Assembly (NCBI GenBank): GCA_003223295.1
Contig: QHYM01000114.1
Span: forward strand, 1-37,902
Direction of reading: 5' to 3'
DNA length: 37,902 bases
Source of the DNA: Acidobacteriota bacterium
GTDB lineage: Bacteria; Acidobacteriota; Terriglobia; Acidiferrales; UBA7541
The notes below the pieces were generated by a model. That model saw nothing but the letters and a program-made list of their open reading frames with translations. It searched no databases and was not told where the DNA came from. The translations under genes and the position numbers were made by a program. Shown here one piece after another: positions 17,490 to 27,840 of the stretch (positions within the stretch are counted from its first letter, which is position 1; each line of letters begins with the position of its first letter).

Positions 17490-19604
17490 ATGAGGGTAAG
17501 GAGCGCTATGACTTCGTTACGCAGGACCCCGGCTGTATCGGGATCAGTGCTGTTGGCTCGACCGCTGTTGGCTGTAATTCTCGCCGTGACGCTCGTGGGA
17601 GGCCCCATCTCCCCAGCTTATGCGCAGGACGCCCCGCAAAAGCCGCCGCCTGCGCCCGCCCCTCAATCCAAAACAAACGCCACGGCCACGCCCATTTCCC
17701 TAGGTACGGCCAAGCACAACTTCACGCGCGCTCCAAGGCCGCTTCCGAACCTCTTTGCGCCTTACCGCGCAATCAAGGTCGAGCCCTCTGCCGTTACTAA
17801 CTCTCCGCGCATCGAGCAGCTCATCCATGAAGGCAAACTGGAACTCTCTCTCCAGGACGCCGTGGAACTGGCTCTCGAAAACAGCGTCGACATCGCTGTG
17901 CAGCGTTATTATCCCTGGATCGCGGATGTCGGCATTCTCAAGGCATCTTCGGGCTCTTCGGGCTATGGAACGCCAGGCGCGGCGATTGCAGGCTCTTCCG
18001 CCAGCCTTAACCCTTTCGCATTTGTCATCAACTCCTATGATCCCTTGCTGACCTCTTCCGTTTCCTTCGATGACCGCAAGGCACCCATCAACAATCCGTT
18101 CATTTCTGGAACGGGACTAGGCTCTCTTACTGCCGCCTCCATTGTCATTCACACGAACCAGTACAATACGCAGTACGCGCAGTATTTTCCAACCGGAACA
18201 AGCATGACCGTCACCTTCGACAACACGCGATCTTCCAGCAACCCTACGGCCAATTTTTTTAATCCTTATGTACAATCGTCCCTCTTCGCTTCCTTTAGCC
18301 AGAACTTACTCAGCGGCTTCGGCCTCACGGTAAATCGCCGCAACATCCTCATCGCAAAAAATAATCGAAAGATCGCCGACCTCGCCTTTACGCAGCAGGC
18401 CATCACCACTACCACAAATACAATCACCGCCTACTGGGAACTCGTGTACGCGCGGGAAAACGTGAAGGTGCAGCAGCAAGCAGTGGCCGTCTCGGAAAAG
18501 CTTTTCAACGACAACAAAAAGCAGCTCGAGATCGGCACTATGGCCCCTCTCGACGTAACCCGCGCCGAAGCCCAGTTGGCTACCGACAGGCAAAATCTCA
18601 TCGTTGCGCAAACCGTCCAGCTGCAGGACGAGCAGACGTTGAAAAACGCCATTACCCGGAATCCCCTCGATCCCAGGATTCTCAACATCGAAATCATTCC
18701 AACGGACAAGCCGAACGCACCGGAACAAACAGAAGCCGCCAGCTTCGAGGAAGCTCTGAAGGAAGCATATGCAAAGCGGCCGGATCTCCTCGAGCAGGAA
18801 TACAACTTGAGGAACGCCGCCATCGATGTGAAGGCCACCCACAACGCCCTGCTGCCGACAGCAACGCTCAGCGGTCAATATGGAACCGTGGGACTAGCTG
18901 GAAACTCCCTTATACAGGGCCAAAGCACCCTAATTAGCAGTGGAGTGCCCATTGTGGATGCAAGTGGGAACCCTATCTCCGTCAATGGCACCCCGATCTT
19001 TACACCGACTTTTTCGGCGCCTACCATCGGCACGAATCACGCCGGCTTCAGCGACGCCGTGAGCTCCGTGTTTCACAATAACAACCCGGACTATGCCGTT
19101 CAGATGAGCATCACCATTCCCATTCGCAACCGCTCCTTGCAGGCCGATAACCAGCGCTCCATGCTCGTTCAGCGCCAGATTGAGACGCAAGTGCAGCAGT
19201 TGAAGAATGCCGCCTTGCTTGACGTTCGCATTACCTACATCGCCCTGCAGCAGGACCGCGCCCGCGTGGAGGCTGCCTCCAAGGCCAGCGAATTACAGAA
19301 GCAAACCTTTGAAGCCGAGCAGAAAAAGTATCAGCTCGGAGCTTCCACCGTTTACAACGTAATCTTGACGCAGCGCGACTACGTCACCGCCCAGGGCACC
19401 GAGCTGCGCGCGCTTGCCGATCTCGTTGAGGCCAGGGCCAACTACGAGCGCGCTGTTGGCAAAACTCTGGAAGTCAATCACGTCACCATCGCCGACGCCA
19501 GAACCGGCGAAGTTGAGCGGGAAACCCTCATTCCCGGCACGCTCCATGGCCAAGTCGTTGGCGTGGATAAACTCTTCCCCAACTCCGACTCCGGTCAGAA
19601 GTGA
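17490..19604 (+). CDS. TolC-family outer-membrane efflux protein
   Basis: Outer-membrane channel component of an efflux or type I secretion system. About 704 residues: signal peptide ending near ISPAYAQ (about 46), a Pro/Ala-rich linker, then two OEP repeats. The first begins LELSLQDAVELALENS and has FTQQAITTTTNTITAYWELVYARENV; the second has FEEALKEAYAKRPDLLEQEYNLRNA and QLGASTVYNVILTQRDYVTAQ with NYERAVGKTL near the end. It is longer than E. coli TolC, mainly from inserts in the first repeat (195-290) and between repeats (520-590). ATG 17490 has GGGAG upstream; ATG 17508 with AAGGAG is an equally possible start. No membrane-fusion or inner-membrane partner is adjacent, so it probably serves a pump encoded elsewhere. 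Confidence 0.92.
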   Translation: MRVRSAMTSLRRTPAVSGSVLLARPLLAVILAVTLVGGPISPAYAQDAPQKPPPAPAPQSKTNATATPISLGTAKHNFTRAPRPLPNLFAPYRAIKVEPSAVTNSPRIEQLIHEGKLELSLQDAVELALENSVDIAVQRYYPWIADVGILKASSGSSGYGTPGAAIAGSSASLNPFAFVINSYDPLLTSSVSFDDRKAPINNPFISGTGLGSLTAASIVIHTNQYNTQYAQYFPTGTSMTVTFDNTRSSSNPTANFFNPYVQSSLFASFSQNLLSGFGLTVNRRNILIAKNNRKIADLAFTQQAITTTTNTITAYWELVYARENVKVQQQAVAVSEKLFNDNKKQLEIGTMAPLDVTRAEAQLATDRQNLIVAQTVQLQDEQTLKNAITRNPLDPRILNIEIIPTDKPNAPEQTEAASFEEALKEAYAKRPDLLEQEYNLRNAAIDVKATHNALLPTATLSGQYGTVGLAGNSLIQGQSTLISSGVPIVDASGNPISVNGTPIFTPTFSAPTIGTNHAGFSDAVSSVFHNNNPDYAVQMSITIPIRNRSLQADNQRSMLVQRQIETQVQQLKNAALLDVRITYIALQQDRARVEAASKASELQKQTFEAEQKKYQLGASTVYNVILTQRDYVTAQGTELRALADLVEARANYERAVGKTLEVNHVTIADARTGEVERETLIPGTLHGQVVGVDKLFPNSDSGQK

Positions 19605-19648
19605 CTGCGCTAGGTGACCTGAATTCTCGTGTGTAATGGACGCAAGAG

Positions 19649-19681
19649 GGCGGAGGGTACAAACAGGACCCTCCTCCTTTT
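19649..19681 (+). terminator. Intrinsic terminator after the TolC-like gene
   Basis: GG-C-GGAGGGT pairs with ACCCTCC-T-CC across a nine-base loop, followed by TTTT. It begins 45 bases after the stop codon. The short T-run makes it moderate in strength. Confidence 0.65.
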
Positions 19682-19729
19682 GAACTGGCTTTTGTATCGG
19701 TCGCTTGACATCAAGCTGCGAAGTTGTCC

Positions 19730-19760
19730 TTGATAATTCCTGTCTATCTGCTAGTATATT
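19730..19760 (+). promoter_or_regulatory. Possible promoter of a short orphan transcript
   Basis: TTGATA (19730-19735) is followed at 16 bases by TAGTAT (19752-19757) or at 19 bases by TATATT (19755-19760). It lies in an intergenic gap, after the terminator of the previous gene. Confidence 0.4.
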
Positions 19761-19766
19761 AACTGG

Positions 19767-19815
19767 ACAGTATCGCAAAATCTCAACGCTGACAGCCCAG
19801 CTGTCGGCTTTTTTT
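19767..19815 (+). ncRNA. Candidate very short noncoding RNA ending at an intrinsic terminator
   Basis: If transcription starts about seven bases after the -10 box, a transcript of roughly 50 nt would end at the terminator at 19788-19815. There is no ORF in it. GACAG occurs twice (19766-19770 and 19791-19795) and CTGTC twice (19740-19744 and 19801-19805), so alternative pairings are possible. Nothing downstream is close enough to be attenuated, as the next gene starts at 20340. Confidence 0.3.
19788..19815 (+). terminator. Strong intrinsic terminator
   Basis: GCTGACAG pairs with CTGTCGGC (one G-U-type pair) across a CCCAG loop, followed by seven T. It lies about 135 bases after a first terminator, so it either backs up the TolC-like gene or ends a separate small transcript. 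Confidence 0.82.
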
Positions 19816-20028
19816 CGGCCCCACCTCATTCCTGGGCAGCGTTTTTGTTCTCTCTTTAGATTCAGTCACTTACCAACTGCCCAATTTGCAAGCCGTTTGT
19901 TTTGATAACCGTCCGACAGTACCCGGGGTGGGGGTGGGTGCGTGTGTCACCCGCCGAGAATGAAAGTAATACTCGAAGTGCATCGCAAGCGAATTGTCAG
20001 TGAAGCTGTATCCACAAGGCATAAGCCA

Positions 20029-20075
20029 TTTAGAATGAACACTTGCGAGACCGCTCTGGAAGTTCTCATTCTAAA
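20029..20075. repeat. Long inverted repeat in the gap before the mutase genes
   Basis: TTTAGAATGA at 20029-20038 has an exact reverse complement at 20066-20075; with two mismatches the arms extend to 16 bases (20029-20044 and 20060-20075) around a 15-base centre. There is no T-run. It may be an operator or a large hairpin. The rest of the gap 19816-20250 shows no gene I can support. Confidence 0.5.
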
Positions 20076-20256
20076 GAACTTACACATTTGGTAGACCCCA
20101 TGGAATCAACACTTACAAAAATGGGGGAGGGCTCACCAGGCTGGGAGGCGGTACGACCTTCAACACGCACTCGTCTGCCCTGCAGCCTCGTTGAGGAACT
20201 ACGAAACCTCGGATGACTAGCTCAGTCGATCGCGCCTATTCGGAACCAAAGCAGCC

Positions 20257-20285
20257 TTGCCCCTCCTCTCCCTTTCGCATAGCAT
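20257..20285 (+). promoter_or_regulatory. Possible promoter of the acyl-CoA mutase genes
   Basis: TTGCCC (20257-20262), a 17-base spacer, then TAGCAT (20280-20285). The start point would be about 48 bases before the mutase ATG. Each box matches four of six consensus bases, so support is modest. Confidence 0.4.
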
Positions 20286-20339
20286 TAGTACTGGAAATGC
20301 CACACACGCCTGCGCGCACGTCCACGGAGAGACCCGAGA

Positions 20340-22058
<1,719 letters not shown>

Positions 22059-22061
22059 CTC

Positions 22062-22463
22062 ATGCCCGAGAAGAAAATACGAGTATTGATTGCCAAACCG
22101 GGGTTGGATGGCCACGACCGCGGCGCGAAGGTCATTGCGCGCGCGCTGCGCGACGCCGGCATGGAAGTCATCTACACCGGCCTGCGCCAGACGCCGGAGA
22201 TGATCGCCTCTGCAGCGGTCCAAGAAGATGTCGACGTGATCGGCCTCTCTATCCTTTCTGGAGCGCATAATACGATTTGTCCACAGCTCATGAACCTTCT
22301 TCGCGAGAAAGGAATGACCGACGTCACTGTTCTCGTCGGCGGAATCATCCCCGAAGCCGACATCTCCGGCTTAAAGAAGTCCGGCATTGCTGAAATTTTT
22401 CTTCCCGGCACTTCCACGCAAGATATCGTGGACTTCATCCACAAACGCGTTTCGCACGCTTAA
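22062..22463 (+). CDS. icmB: B12-binding small subunit of the acyl-CoA mutase
   Basis: A 133-residue free-standing cobalamin-binding domain, about the size of Streptomyces IcmB. It has the full base-off/His-on signature: DGHDRG (Asp16, His18, Gly21), SIL (Ser63-Leu65) and VGG (Gly93-Gly94). It starts three bases after the large subunit, with no strong ribosome site, so translation is probably coupled. Together they form the heteromeric mutase. Its stop overlaps the stop of rsgA on the other strand by four bases and no terminator is visible between them. Confidence 0.93.
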   Translation: MPEKKIRVLIAKPGLDGHDRGAKVIARALRDAGMEVIYTGLRQTPEMIASAAVQEDVDVIGLSILSGAHNTICPQLMNLLREKGMTDVTVLVGGIIPEADISGLKKSGIAEIFLPGTSTQDIVDFIHKRVSHA

Positions 22464-23533
22464 CTCTTCTTTCTGTCTTGATACATTTGCCGTACGCCGC
22501 GCATAAGTAGTTTGATCCGCTGCTTTTCATTATGCCGGGCTTCGGGGTCAATTTTCCGGCGCAGGAATTCCTGCTCGCGCTGGAGTTTGCGCCAATTCTC
22601 CAGCCGCTCAAGATCCAGTGTGCCTGCTTGGATGTCAGCTTGCACGGCGCAGCCCGGCTCCGTGGCATGGCCACAATCCGTGAACCGGCACTGCGCAGCA
22701 AGCGCGTCGATGTCCGCGAAAGCCTGCGAGATTCCTTCGTCCACGTCCCAAAGCTGCAGCTCCCGCAGCCCCGGCGTGTCCATGAGCAACGCCCCGCCCG
22801 GCAAAACGAATATTTGCCTTGACGTGGTCGTGTGTCTTCCGCGGCTGTCCGACTCGCGCACCTCATGCACTTCCTGAATGGCGCGCCCCATCAGGCGATT
22901 GACGATCGTGGACTTCCCTACTCCCGAGGATCCCAGCAGAGCAAGCGTTTGCCCGTGCGCGAAAACTTTCTGTAAATCATCGAATCCTTGCCCGGTTCTC
23001 GCACTCACTAAACAAACGGGAACGCCCATGGCCACCTTTTCCACCTCCGCTGCTTTTTCTTGCGGCTTGCCGCAGGCATCCGCCTTGTTCAAGACAATCA
23101 CCGGCTTCGCGCCGGATTCCCAGCACTGCGCCAAATACCTTTCGACGCGCCGCGGATTGAAATCACCATCGAGAGCGGACACCAACAGCGATGTGTCCAC
23201 ATTGGCGGCAATCACTTGTTCCGCAATCTTCTTTCCGGCCATCTTGCGAACAAACTGGCTGCGGCGCGGAAGGACTCCGTGAATCAGCGCTGCCCGGCCC
23301 TGATCCCGAAGCTCCGCCGCGACCCAGTCGCCCACAGCAGGCCAATCCGCGCCTTCCTCTGCCGCGAGGCGCAGCTTGCCGGATGCATCGGCCGGACACT
23401 CTCCGAAATCACACGCAACCCGCCAAATCCCGCGTCCTTGAGCGATCACTCGCACCGGGACTGCGTTCTCTCGTTCCGCATTTTTCCAGACTGCTTCGAA
23501 ATAGCCATTCCATCCCCATCGTAGAATCGACAC
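22460..23533 (-). CDS. rsgA: Ribosome small-subunit biogenesis GTPase RsgA
   Basis: A circularly permuted GTPase that checks late 30S assembly. Order: OB-fold (about 20-95, with VGDWVAAEL), G4 NKAD, then G1 GSSGVGKST and G3 DTPGLRE, and a C-terminal zinc site (CRFTDCGH...GCAV) with a helical tail. This permuted order and zinc knuckle separate it from MeaB-type mutase chaperones despite its position beside the mutase genes. The start is set at GTG 23533, preceded by GGGAGGA; an in-frame GTG at 23560 is less likely. Length 357. It converges on icmB with a four-base overlap. Confidence 0.94.
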   Translation of the reverse strand: MSILRWGWNGYFEAVWKNAERENAVPVRVIAQGRGIWRVACDFGECPADASGKLRLAAEEGADWPAVGDWVAAELRDQGRAALIHGVLPRRSQFVRKMAGKKIAEQVIAANVDTSLLVSALDGDFNPRRVERYLAQCWESGAKPVIVLNKADACGKPQEKAAEVEKVAMGVPVCLVSARTGQGFDDLQKVFAHGQTLALLGSSGVGKSTIVNRLMGRAIQEVHEVRESDSRGRHTTTSRQIFVLPGGALLMDTPGLRELQLWDVDEGISQAFADIDALAAQCRFTDCGHATEPGCAVQADIQAGTLDLERLENWRKLQREQEFLRRKIDPEARHNEKQRIKLLMRGVRQMYQDRKKS

Positions 23534-23789
23534 TGCCGTATCCTCCCGCGGCAATGACACAACACACGGCCGCAGCTAGCGCCCAAGCAAAACAACTCAA
23601 AGGGAATGAATTGGAAACGCAGGAGGGAGTGATTCCGTCAGTTCGAACGATCCGTGGACTCAGTTCACAAAGTTAGTCCAAGGGAGCCGCGGAGACACAC
23701 CCACCCGCAGGAACCTTGGTATGCATTCGCACAGGCGCCTCCTTGGCTGAAATGAGCGATGCCGAGCAGTCCTGCGACTTCGCTCCGAA
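23534..23789. other. Intergenic stretch with no recognisable gene
   Basis: Frames that stay open here are short, lack credible starts and show no family pattern. No terminator, promoter or repeat stood out. Confidence 0.4.
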
Positions 23790-23996
23790 CTAGATGTTAG
23801 CGACCGTCTCAGCCCGAGTCAACACTCGAACCTGGCCCATCTCGCGTAACTCGGCTATCGCGGCCTGCCTTTCGGTCTCAGGGACTGCATCGACACTGGA
23901 TAAGCGAGCGATCACGTAAGCATAGCCCATTGCTTGAAATGCAGCCTCGAGGTCACGAGTGATCTGATCTTGAGTAACCAGTTCATTTTCCTGAGT
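23790..23996 (-). pseudogene. Coding-like remnant, possibly of a subtilase-type propeptide
   Basis: On the minus strand one frame reads 68 well-mixed residues to a TAG at 23790, including DLEAAFQAMGYAYVIARLSS and AAIAELREMGQVRVLTRA. The composition is protein-like, unlike the Arg/His-rich shadows nearby. There is no start codon before an internal Met (about residue 23), and the frame runs upstream into the M16 peptidase gene in another phase. The pattern 'small helix, GYAYVIARL, helix' recalls N-terminal propeptides of S8 proteases, but this is only a resemblance. It could be the trace of a gene cut off at both ends. Confidence 0.3.
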
Positions 23997-24046
23997 TGAC
24001 GCGCGACTTCCCCTTATCTCAACTGAGCAACTCGCCGAATTCCAGA

Positions 24047-26941
24047 TCAGTGGACGACGTGCCCGTCGGTGTCGCGGATTTCCGTTTTGCCGAGATTCAG
24101 CTTTTTCATTTCTTCTGCGATTTTTGCGCGGTCACCGACGGCCACCACGACCACCTTTTCCGGATGAATGTACTTTTGGGCCATGGCCTGGGCTTGCTCC
24201 GGGGTAACGGCATCGATGGCCCCAGGAAACTTCGAAAAGTAATCCAACGGCAAATCGTAGGTGAACAGTTCGGCAAAGGTTCCAGCGGCGTCGGTGCCGC
24301 GTTCGAATCGCCCCGGCATGGAACGTGTGATGGAATCTTTCGCGAGTTTCATTTCCTCCGGGGTCATCTGCGTGTCCCGCATGCGCTTCAGCTCGTTGAA
24401 GATTTCCGTCGTGGCCGGCGCGGTCACGTCCGTTCGAACGTCCGAATAGGCGAGAAACGGACCTGGTTGGCGGTGATAGGCAAAAGTCGAACCCGCTCCG
24501 TACGTGTAGCCATGGGCTTCGCGCAAGTTCATGTTGATGCGGCTCGAGAACAATCCCCCGAGTTCCGTGTTCATCACTTCCAACGCTGCGAAGTCCGGAG
24601 TCGAACGCGCTGCGCCAAGCTCGTAGCACTCCAGGGTTGTTTGCGGAGCACCTGGCCGGTCCACAAGAATCAGGCGCGCGTCGGCGCTCTCCGGCGCGGC
24701 GCTTGCCGCAGCGGCAGGCTTTCCCTGCTTCCACGCACCGAATGCTTTCTCAACCAGCGGTTGCAGCGCGGCCAGCTTGATGTTTCCGCTGACGATCAAC
24801 GCCGCATCATTCGGGAAATAGTGCTCCTGCCAGAATTTCACCAAATCCTCGCGCGATACCGCCTTGAGAGAATCCGCGGTCCCGATGTCCGGATACCCGT
24901 AAGGATGGTGGGCGCCATAAAGGGCCGTTCTCATGACGCGCGACGCCACGGAAAAGGGATCATCCTTTTCCTGTACTAGCGCGGCTTCCCTTTCCTTGCG
25001 AACGCGCTCGATCTCCGCGTTCGGAAAAGCCGGGTGCAAGGCTACGTCTGCCAGCAATTCCAGCGCGTCGGGGAAATTCCGCGTCAGCGTCTGCGTTGCG
25101 ACAAGCGAACTATCCATCGAGGCGCGTGAACCCAGCGTCGATCCCAAATCCGCCGCGCGATCGGCAATCTGCAACGCGTTTCGCGTCGTCGTTCCCTGTT
25201 GCAGCATTCGCGCCGTAAAGCTGGCCAAGCCCGGCTTGTCCGCGGGATTCGCGCCGCTCCCGGAACGCAGCACCAAGGCCGCGGCCACCAGCGGCAGCCC
25301 CGGGCGCTCGCTGTAAAGAACGGTCAGGCCATTCGAAAGCTTGAACTCTTGCGGGACCGGCAGATGCAGCGGGTTCGACGGGCCCGGCTTCGGAGGATCC
25401 TTCCGCCACTCTGCGTCGGCGTTTACCGGCTCACCGCCATTCTTAGCGGTGTCTTTTTGCTCGGCTTTGGGTGTGGGAACTTCCGCACCCAGGTTCTGCT
25501 TGCCGGGCACCCCGTACACCACGACGCATTGATTGTTGCCGAGCTGGGCTTGCGCAAAGGCCTGGAGTGATTGCACGGACGCATTCTCATAGCGCGCGAT
25601 GTCCGCCGACAGGAAATCGGGCGTTCCCAGATAATGGTTGTAGCTGTTCAAGCGATCCGCGACGCCGCCGAAACCTCCCAGCGTCTCGAGGCCCTCGATG
25701 ATGCGCGATTCCAGTACGTTTCGCGCGCGCTTCAGTTCTTCTTCCGTGGGTCCGCTGTTGCGGAACGCTTCGAGCTCTGCGTTGATGGCTTTCTCCAAGT
25801 CTTCCGGCTTCACCCCGGGGCGCGCAGTGGCCTGCACTTGGAACTCCGATCCCAGAATCAGCGACTGTTGATTGGCAGCGACGTCCAGCGCAATCTGCTT
25901 TTCGTAAACCAGCTTCTTGTACAGGCGGCTGGATTTTCCGCCTCCCAGGACGGTTGCTGTGAGATCCGCCTCGGCGTCACCAGGCTTGAAAATCGGTGAC
26001 GTGAGCCACGCTTCATAGACGCGCGGCAGTTGCACATTGTCCTGAATCACTACGCGACGCTCGGCGGCGATTGGCGGGGTTTTGGCGGTAATCCGCGGCA
26101 CTTCCGGCCCGCGCTTGAGAGGGCCAAAATATTGTTCGACGAGCGCCTTGGCCTTCTCCGGCTCGAAGTCGCCGACGATGGCGAGGCTGGCGTTGTTCGG
26201 AGCGTAGTACAGCTTGAAGAAATTCCTGACGTCTTCCAGTTTTGCGGACTGAATGTCTTCATGCGAGCCGATGACGTCGGCGTAATACGGATGGCCTTTC
26301 GGATAAAGCAAATGCATCATGCCTTCTTCGACGACTCCGTACGGCGCGTTTTCCATGCTCTGACGCCGCTCGTTGCGCACGACGTCCTGCTGATTCGAAA
26401 GATTGGCTTGATCGAGCTTGTCGGGCAGATAGCCCATGCGGTCGGACTCCAGCCAAAGCGCCAGCTCGAGTTGATTCGCGGGGAGCGTCTCGAAATAGTT
26501 GGTGCGATCGAAGTCCGTGGTTCCGTTGATGTCGCTCGCGCCCGCCGCTTCCAGCAAATGAAAATGCGTGCTCCCTGGAACGTGACGCGAGCCTTCAAAC
26601 ATCATGTGCTCGAAAAGATGCGCGAAACCCGTGCGGCCGGGGAGCTCGTTGGCCGGACCTACGTGGTACCACAAATTCACGGCCACCATCGGCAAGCGAT
26701 GATCTTCGGAGAGGATGACGTCGAGGCCGTTTTGTAGTTTGTATTTCTCGAATTTGAGTTGCGGCACTTCGAGCGGCGCGGGCTTGGGAGCGGCCTTCTG
26801 CGTCTGCGGAGCGGCGGGCGCCTTTTTCGCGGTTTGCGGGGCCTCCTGCGATGAGGCGGACTGCTGTCCAGAGGAGGCCATCGCAAAAATCAAAAATGCT
26901 GCTGCTCCCAGCATCAAGACATTCTTGTCATGCAGCTTCAT
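24047..26941 (-). CDS. Exported two-domain M16 (pitrilysin-type) zinc peptidase
   Basis: A 964-residue secreted or periplasmic peptidase. A signal peptide (KNVLMLGAAAFLIFAMASS) and a Pro/Ala/Lys-rich linker (about 30-60) come first. M16 unit 1 has the inverted zinc site GFAHLFEHMMFEG (His108, Glu111, His112) and the downstream VVRNERRQSMENAPYG. Unit 2 (from about 545) keeps the fold but has FTARMLQQGTT where the HxxEH would be, so it is inactive, as is usual in two-part M16 proteins. A linker with PTPKAEQKDTAKN lies between. ATG 26941 has AAGGAAA upstream; the TTG one codon earlier is a less likely start. It appears to be a single-gene unit. It probably degrades peptides outside the cytoplasm. 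Confidence 0.92.
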   Translation of the reverse strand: MKLHDKNVLMLGAAAFLIFAMASSGQQSASSQEAPQTAKKAPAAPQTQKAAPKPAPLEVPQLKFEKYKLQNGLDVILSEDHRLPMVAVNLWYHVGPANELPGRTGFAHLFEHMMFEGSRHVPGSTHFHLLEAAGASDINGTTDFDRTNYFETLPANQLELALWLESDRMGYLPDKLDQANLSNQQDVVRNERRQSMENAPYGVVEEGMMHLLYPKGHPYYADVIGSHEDIQSAKLEDVRNFFKLYYAPNNASLAIVGDFEPEKAKALVEQYFGPLKRGPEVPRITAKTPPIAAERRVVIQDNVQLPRVYEAWLTSPIFKPGDAEADLTATVLGGGKSSRLYKKLVYEKQIALDVAANQQSLILGSEFQVQATARPGVKPEDLEKAINAELEAFRNSGPTEEELKRARNVLESRIIEGLETLGGFGGVADRLNSYNHYLGTPDFLSADIARYENASVQSLQAFAQAQLGNNQCVVVYGVPGKQNLGAEVPTPKAEQKDTAKNGGEPVNADAEWRKDPPKPGPSNPLHLPVPQEFKLSNGLTVLYSERPGLPLVAAALVLRSGSGANPADKPGLASFTARMLQQGTTTRNALQIADRAADLGSTLGSRASMDSSLVATQTLTRNFPDALELLADVALHPAFPNAEIERVRKEREAALVQEKDDPFSVASRVMRTALYGAHHPYGYPDIGTADSLKAVSREDLVKFWQEHYFPNDAALIVSGNIKLAALQPLVEKAFGAWKQGKPAAAASAAPESADARLILVDRPGAPQTTLECYELGAARSTPDFAALEVMNTELGGLFSSRINMNLREAHGYTYGAGSTFAYHRQPGPFLAYSDVRTDVTAPATTEIFNELKRMRDTQMTPEEMKLAKDSITRSMPGRFERGTDAAGTFAELFTYDLPLDYFSKFPGAIDAVTPEQAQAMAQKYIHPEKVVVVAVGDRAKIAEEMKKLNLGKTEIRDTDGHVVH

Positions 26942-27118
26942 CAAAGTTTCCTTTCAAATGGATACAGATTGGCGCTTAACCGCTGGACCACGCTCGCAGG
27001 TGTCCTGAAGAACCTTGCATTAGCTTACCTTGGTTCGCAGGGAGTGCAAGCGTTTTGCTGCACACGATATTTTGACGGCCAAGAAGCGGCAAGGGCTTTG
27101 GCCCCTTCGGTCTCCCGC

Positions 27119-27430
27119 TTACAACTTCACTTCGCTGATTTGGATGATGGGCTGGGTGTTCGTGTAATTCGGAATATCGGCCATGATTTCCTGCGCGTGC
27201 CGCCCAAAACTCGCTTCAAATGCTTCCACGGAATCGAATTGAAGCTGTCCGATTGCCAAATAGGGAGCGGCGGAGCCTGGCGTTCCGCCTGCAATGCCGT
27301 GTTCGACGGCCACGCCCTTCAGCACCGGCCCAAGCAGCCGCTGTACCAGCGGAATGTGGGTCTTGCAGTAGTACGCGATATCAAATCGGCTTCCCGAACT
27401 GTTTGTATACACGACCGTGACTTTGATCAT
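27119..27430 (-). CDS. EthD-family protein
   Basis: A 103-residue alpha/beta-barrel (dimeric ferredoxin-like) protein of the EthD group: MIKVTVVYTNSSG, FDIAYYCKTHIPLVQRLLG, YLAIGQLQFDSVEAFEASFG and the C-terminal IQISEV. Members are found in ether degradation and in small-molecule oxygenase or cyclase settings; a precise role cannot be given. GGAGGG lies well placed before the ATG. Its ATG overlaps, as ATGA, the stop of the truncated esterase upstream, so this gene may rely on the remnant's transcript. Confidence 0.82.
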   Translation of the reverse strand: MIKVTVVYTNSSGSRFDIAYYCKTHIPLVQRLLGPVLKGVAVEHGIAGGTPGSAAPYLAIGQLQFDSVEAFEASFGRHAQEIMADIPNYTNTQPIIQISEVKL

Positions 27431-27645
27431 CGTTCCCTCCCTAAAACATCCAACAAGAACAGAGCATGCAAATTATGCCCGGATTCACCGGTGTACCCCT
27501 CCGGCAGGAGCACTCGCAAGTTCCGAGGAGCAGGAAATATCTTGCCGACAAAGGGAACGATTTCGATATCGCCTGTGGAGGTGCACTGTGGCGTTTGCGA
27601 GGAAGCAATGCTGGATGCCACAATCAAGGCCAAAGCTATGGGCAT
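27427..27645 (-). pseudogene. 5' fragment of a secreted esterase (putative esterase/enterochelin-esterase-like)
   Basis: The 72-residue product has a signal peptide (MPIALALIVASSIASSQTP) followed by a start typical of the secreted esterase family: FPAPRNLRVLLPEGYTGE and LHALFLLD. In full-length proteins this would be followed by a Gly-rich loop, the GxSxG nucleophile elbow and about 200 more residues. Here the frame ends eight codons later, at a TGA overlapping the EthD start, and no continuation is visible in other frames. It may be the scar of a deletion that joined the esterase promoter end to the EthD gene, or a new small exported protein. Confidence 0.55.
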
Positions 27646-27763
27646 GAGGACTCATCATACTCTCCCGCTCTGCTTTTCGTCAGCGCGGCAGGCTGCCGTC
27701 GCTTGATGCTTCTGTCTGAAGTGACTGCCCGAGAGGGATTCGCAAAACGATGAACAAACCTCG

Positions 27764-27769
27764 TATACT
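27764..27769 (+). promoter_or_regulatory. Possible -10 box for the acyl-CoA operon
   Basis: TATACT lies about 70 bases before the GTG start of the carboxylase gene. No good -35 is present at 16-18 bases; TTCGCA sits 19 bases upstream. Confidence 0.35.
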
Positions 27770-27840
27770 GTGAGCCTTGGCTGGCAGCGTTTGTTTCCCA
27801 TGAGCATCGGCGAACGATCGACCTTGCGAGAGGCTATAGA

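Noticed and set aside
19922-19945. G-quadruplex in the G-rich run
   Set aside because: Only three runs of three or more G are close together, so a stable four-run quadruplex is not supported.
19960-20094. A 44-residue plus-strand ORF starting MKVILEVHRKRIV
   Set aside because: No clear ribosome site, no family pattern, and it spans the inverted repeat, so coding is not supported.
22460-23533. RsgA as a mutase-associated G-protein chaperone because it adjoins icmB
   Set aside because: Its permuted G-motif order, OB-fold and zinc knuckle are those of RsgA, and it is on the opposite strand.
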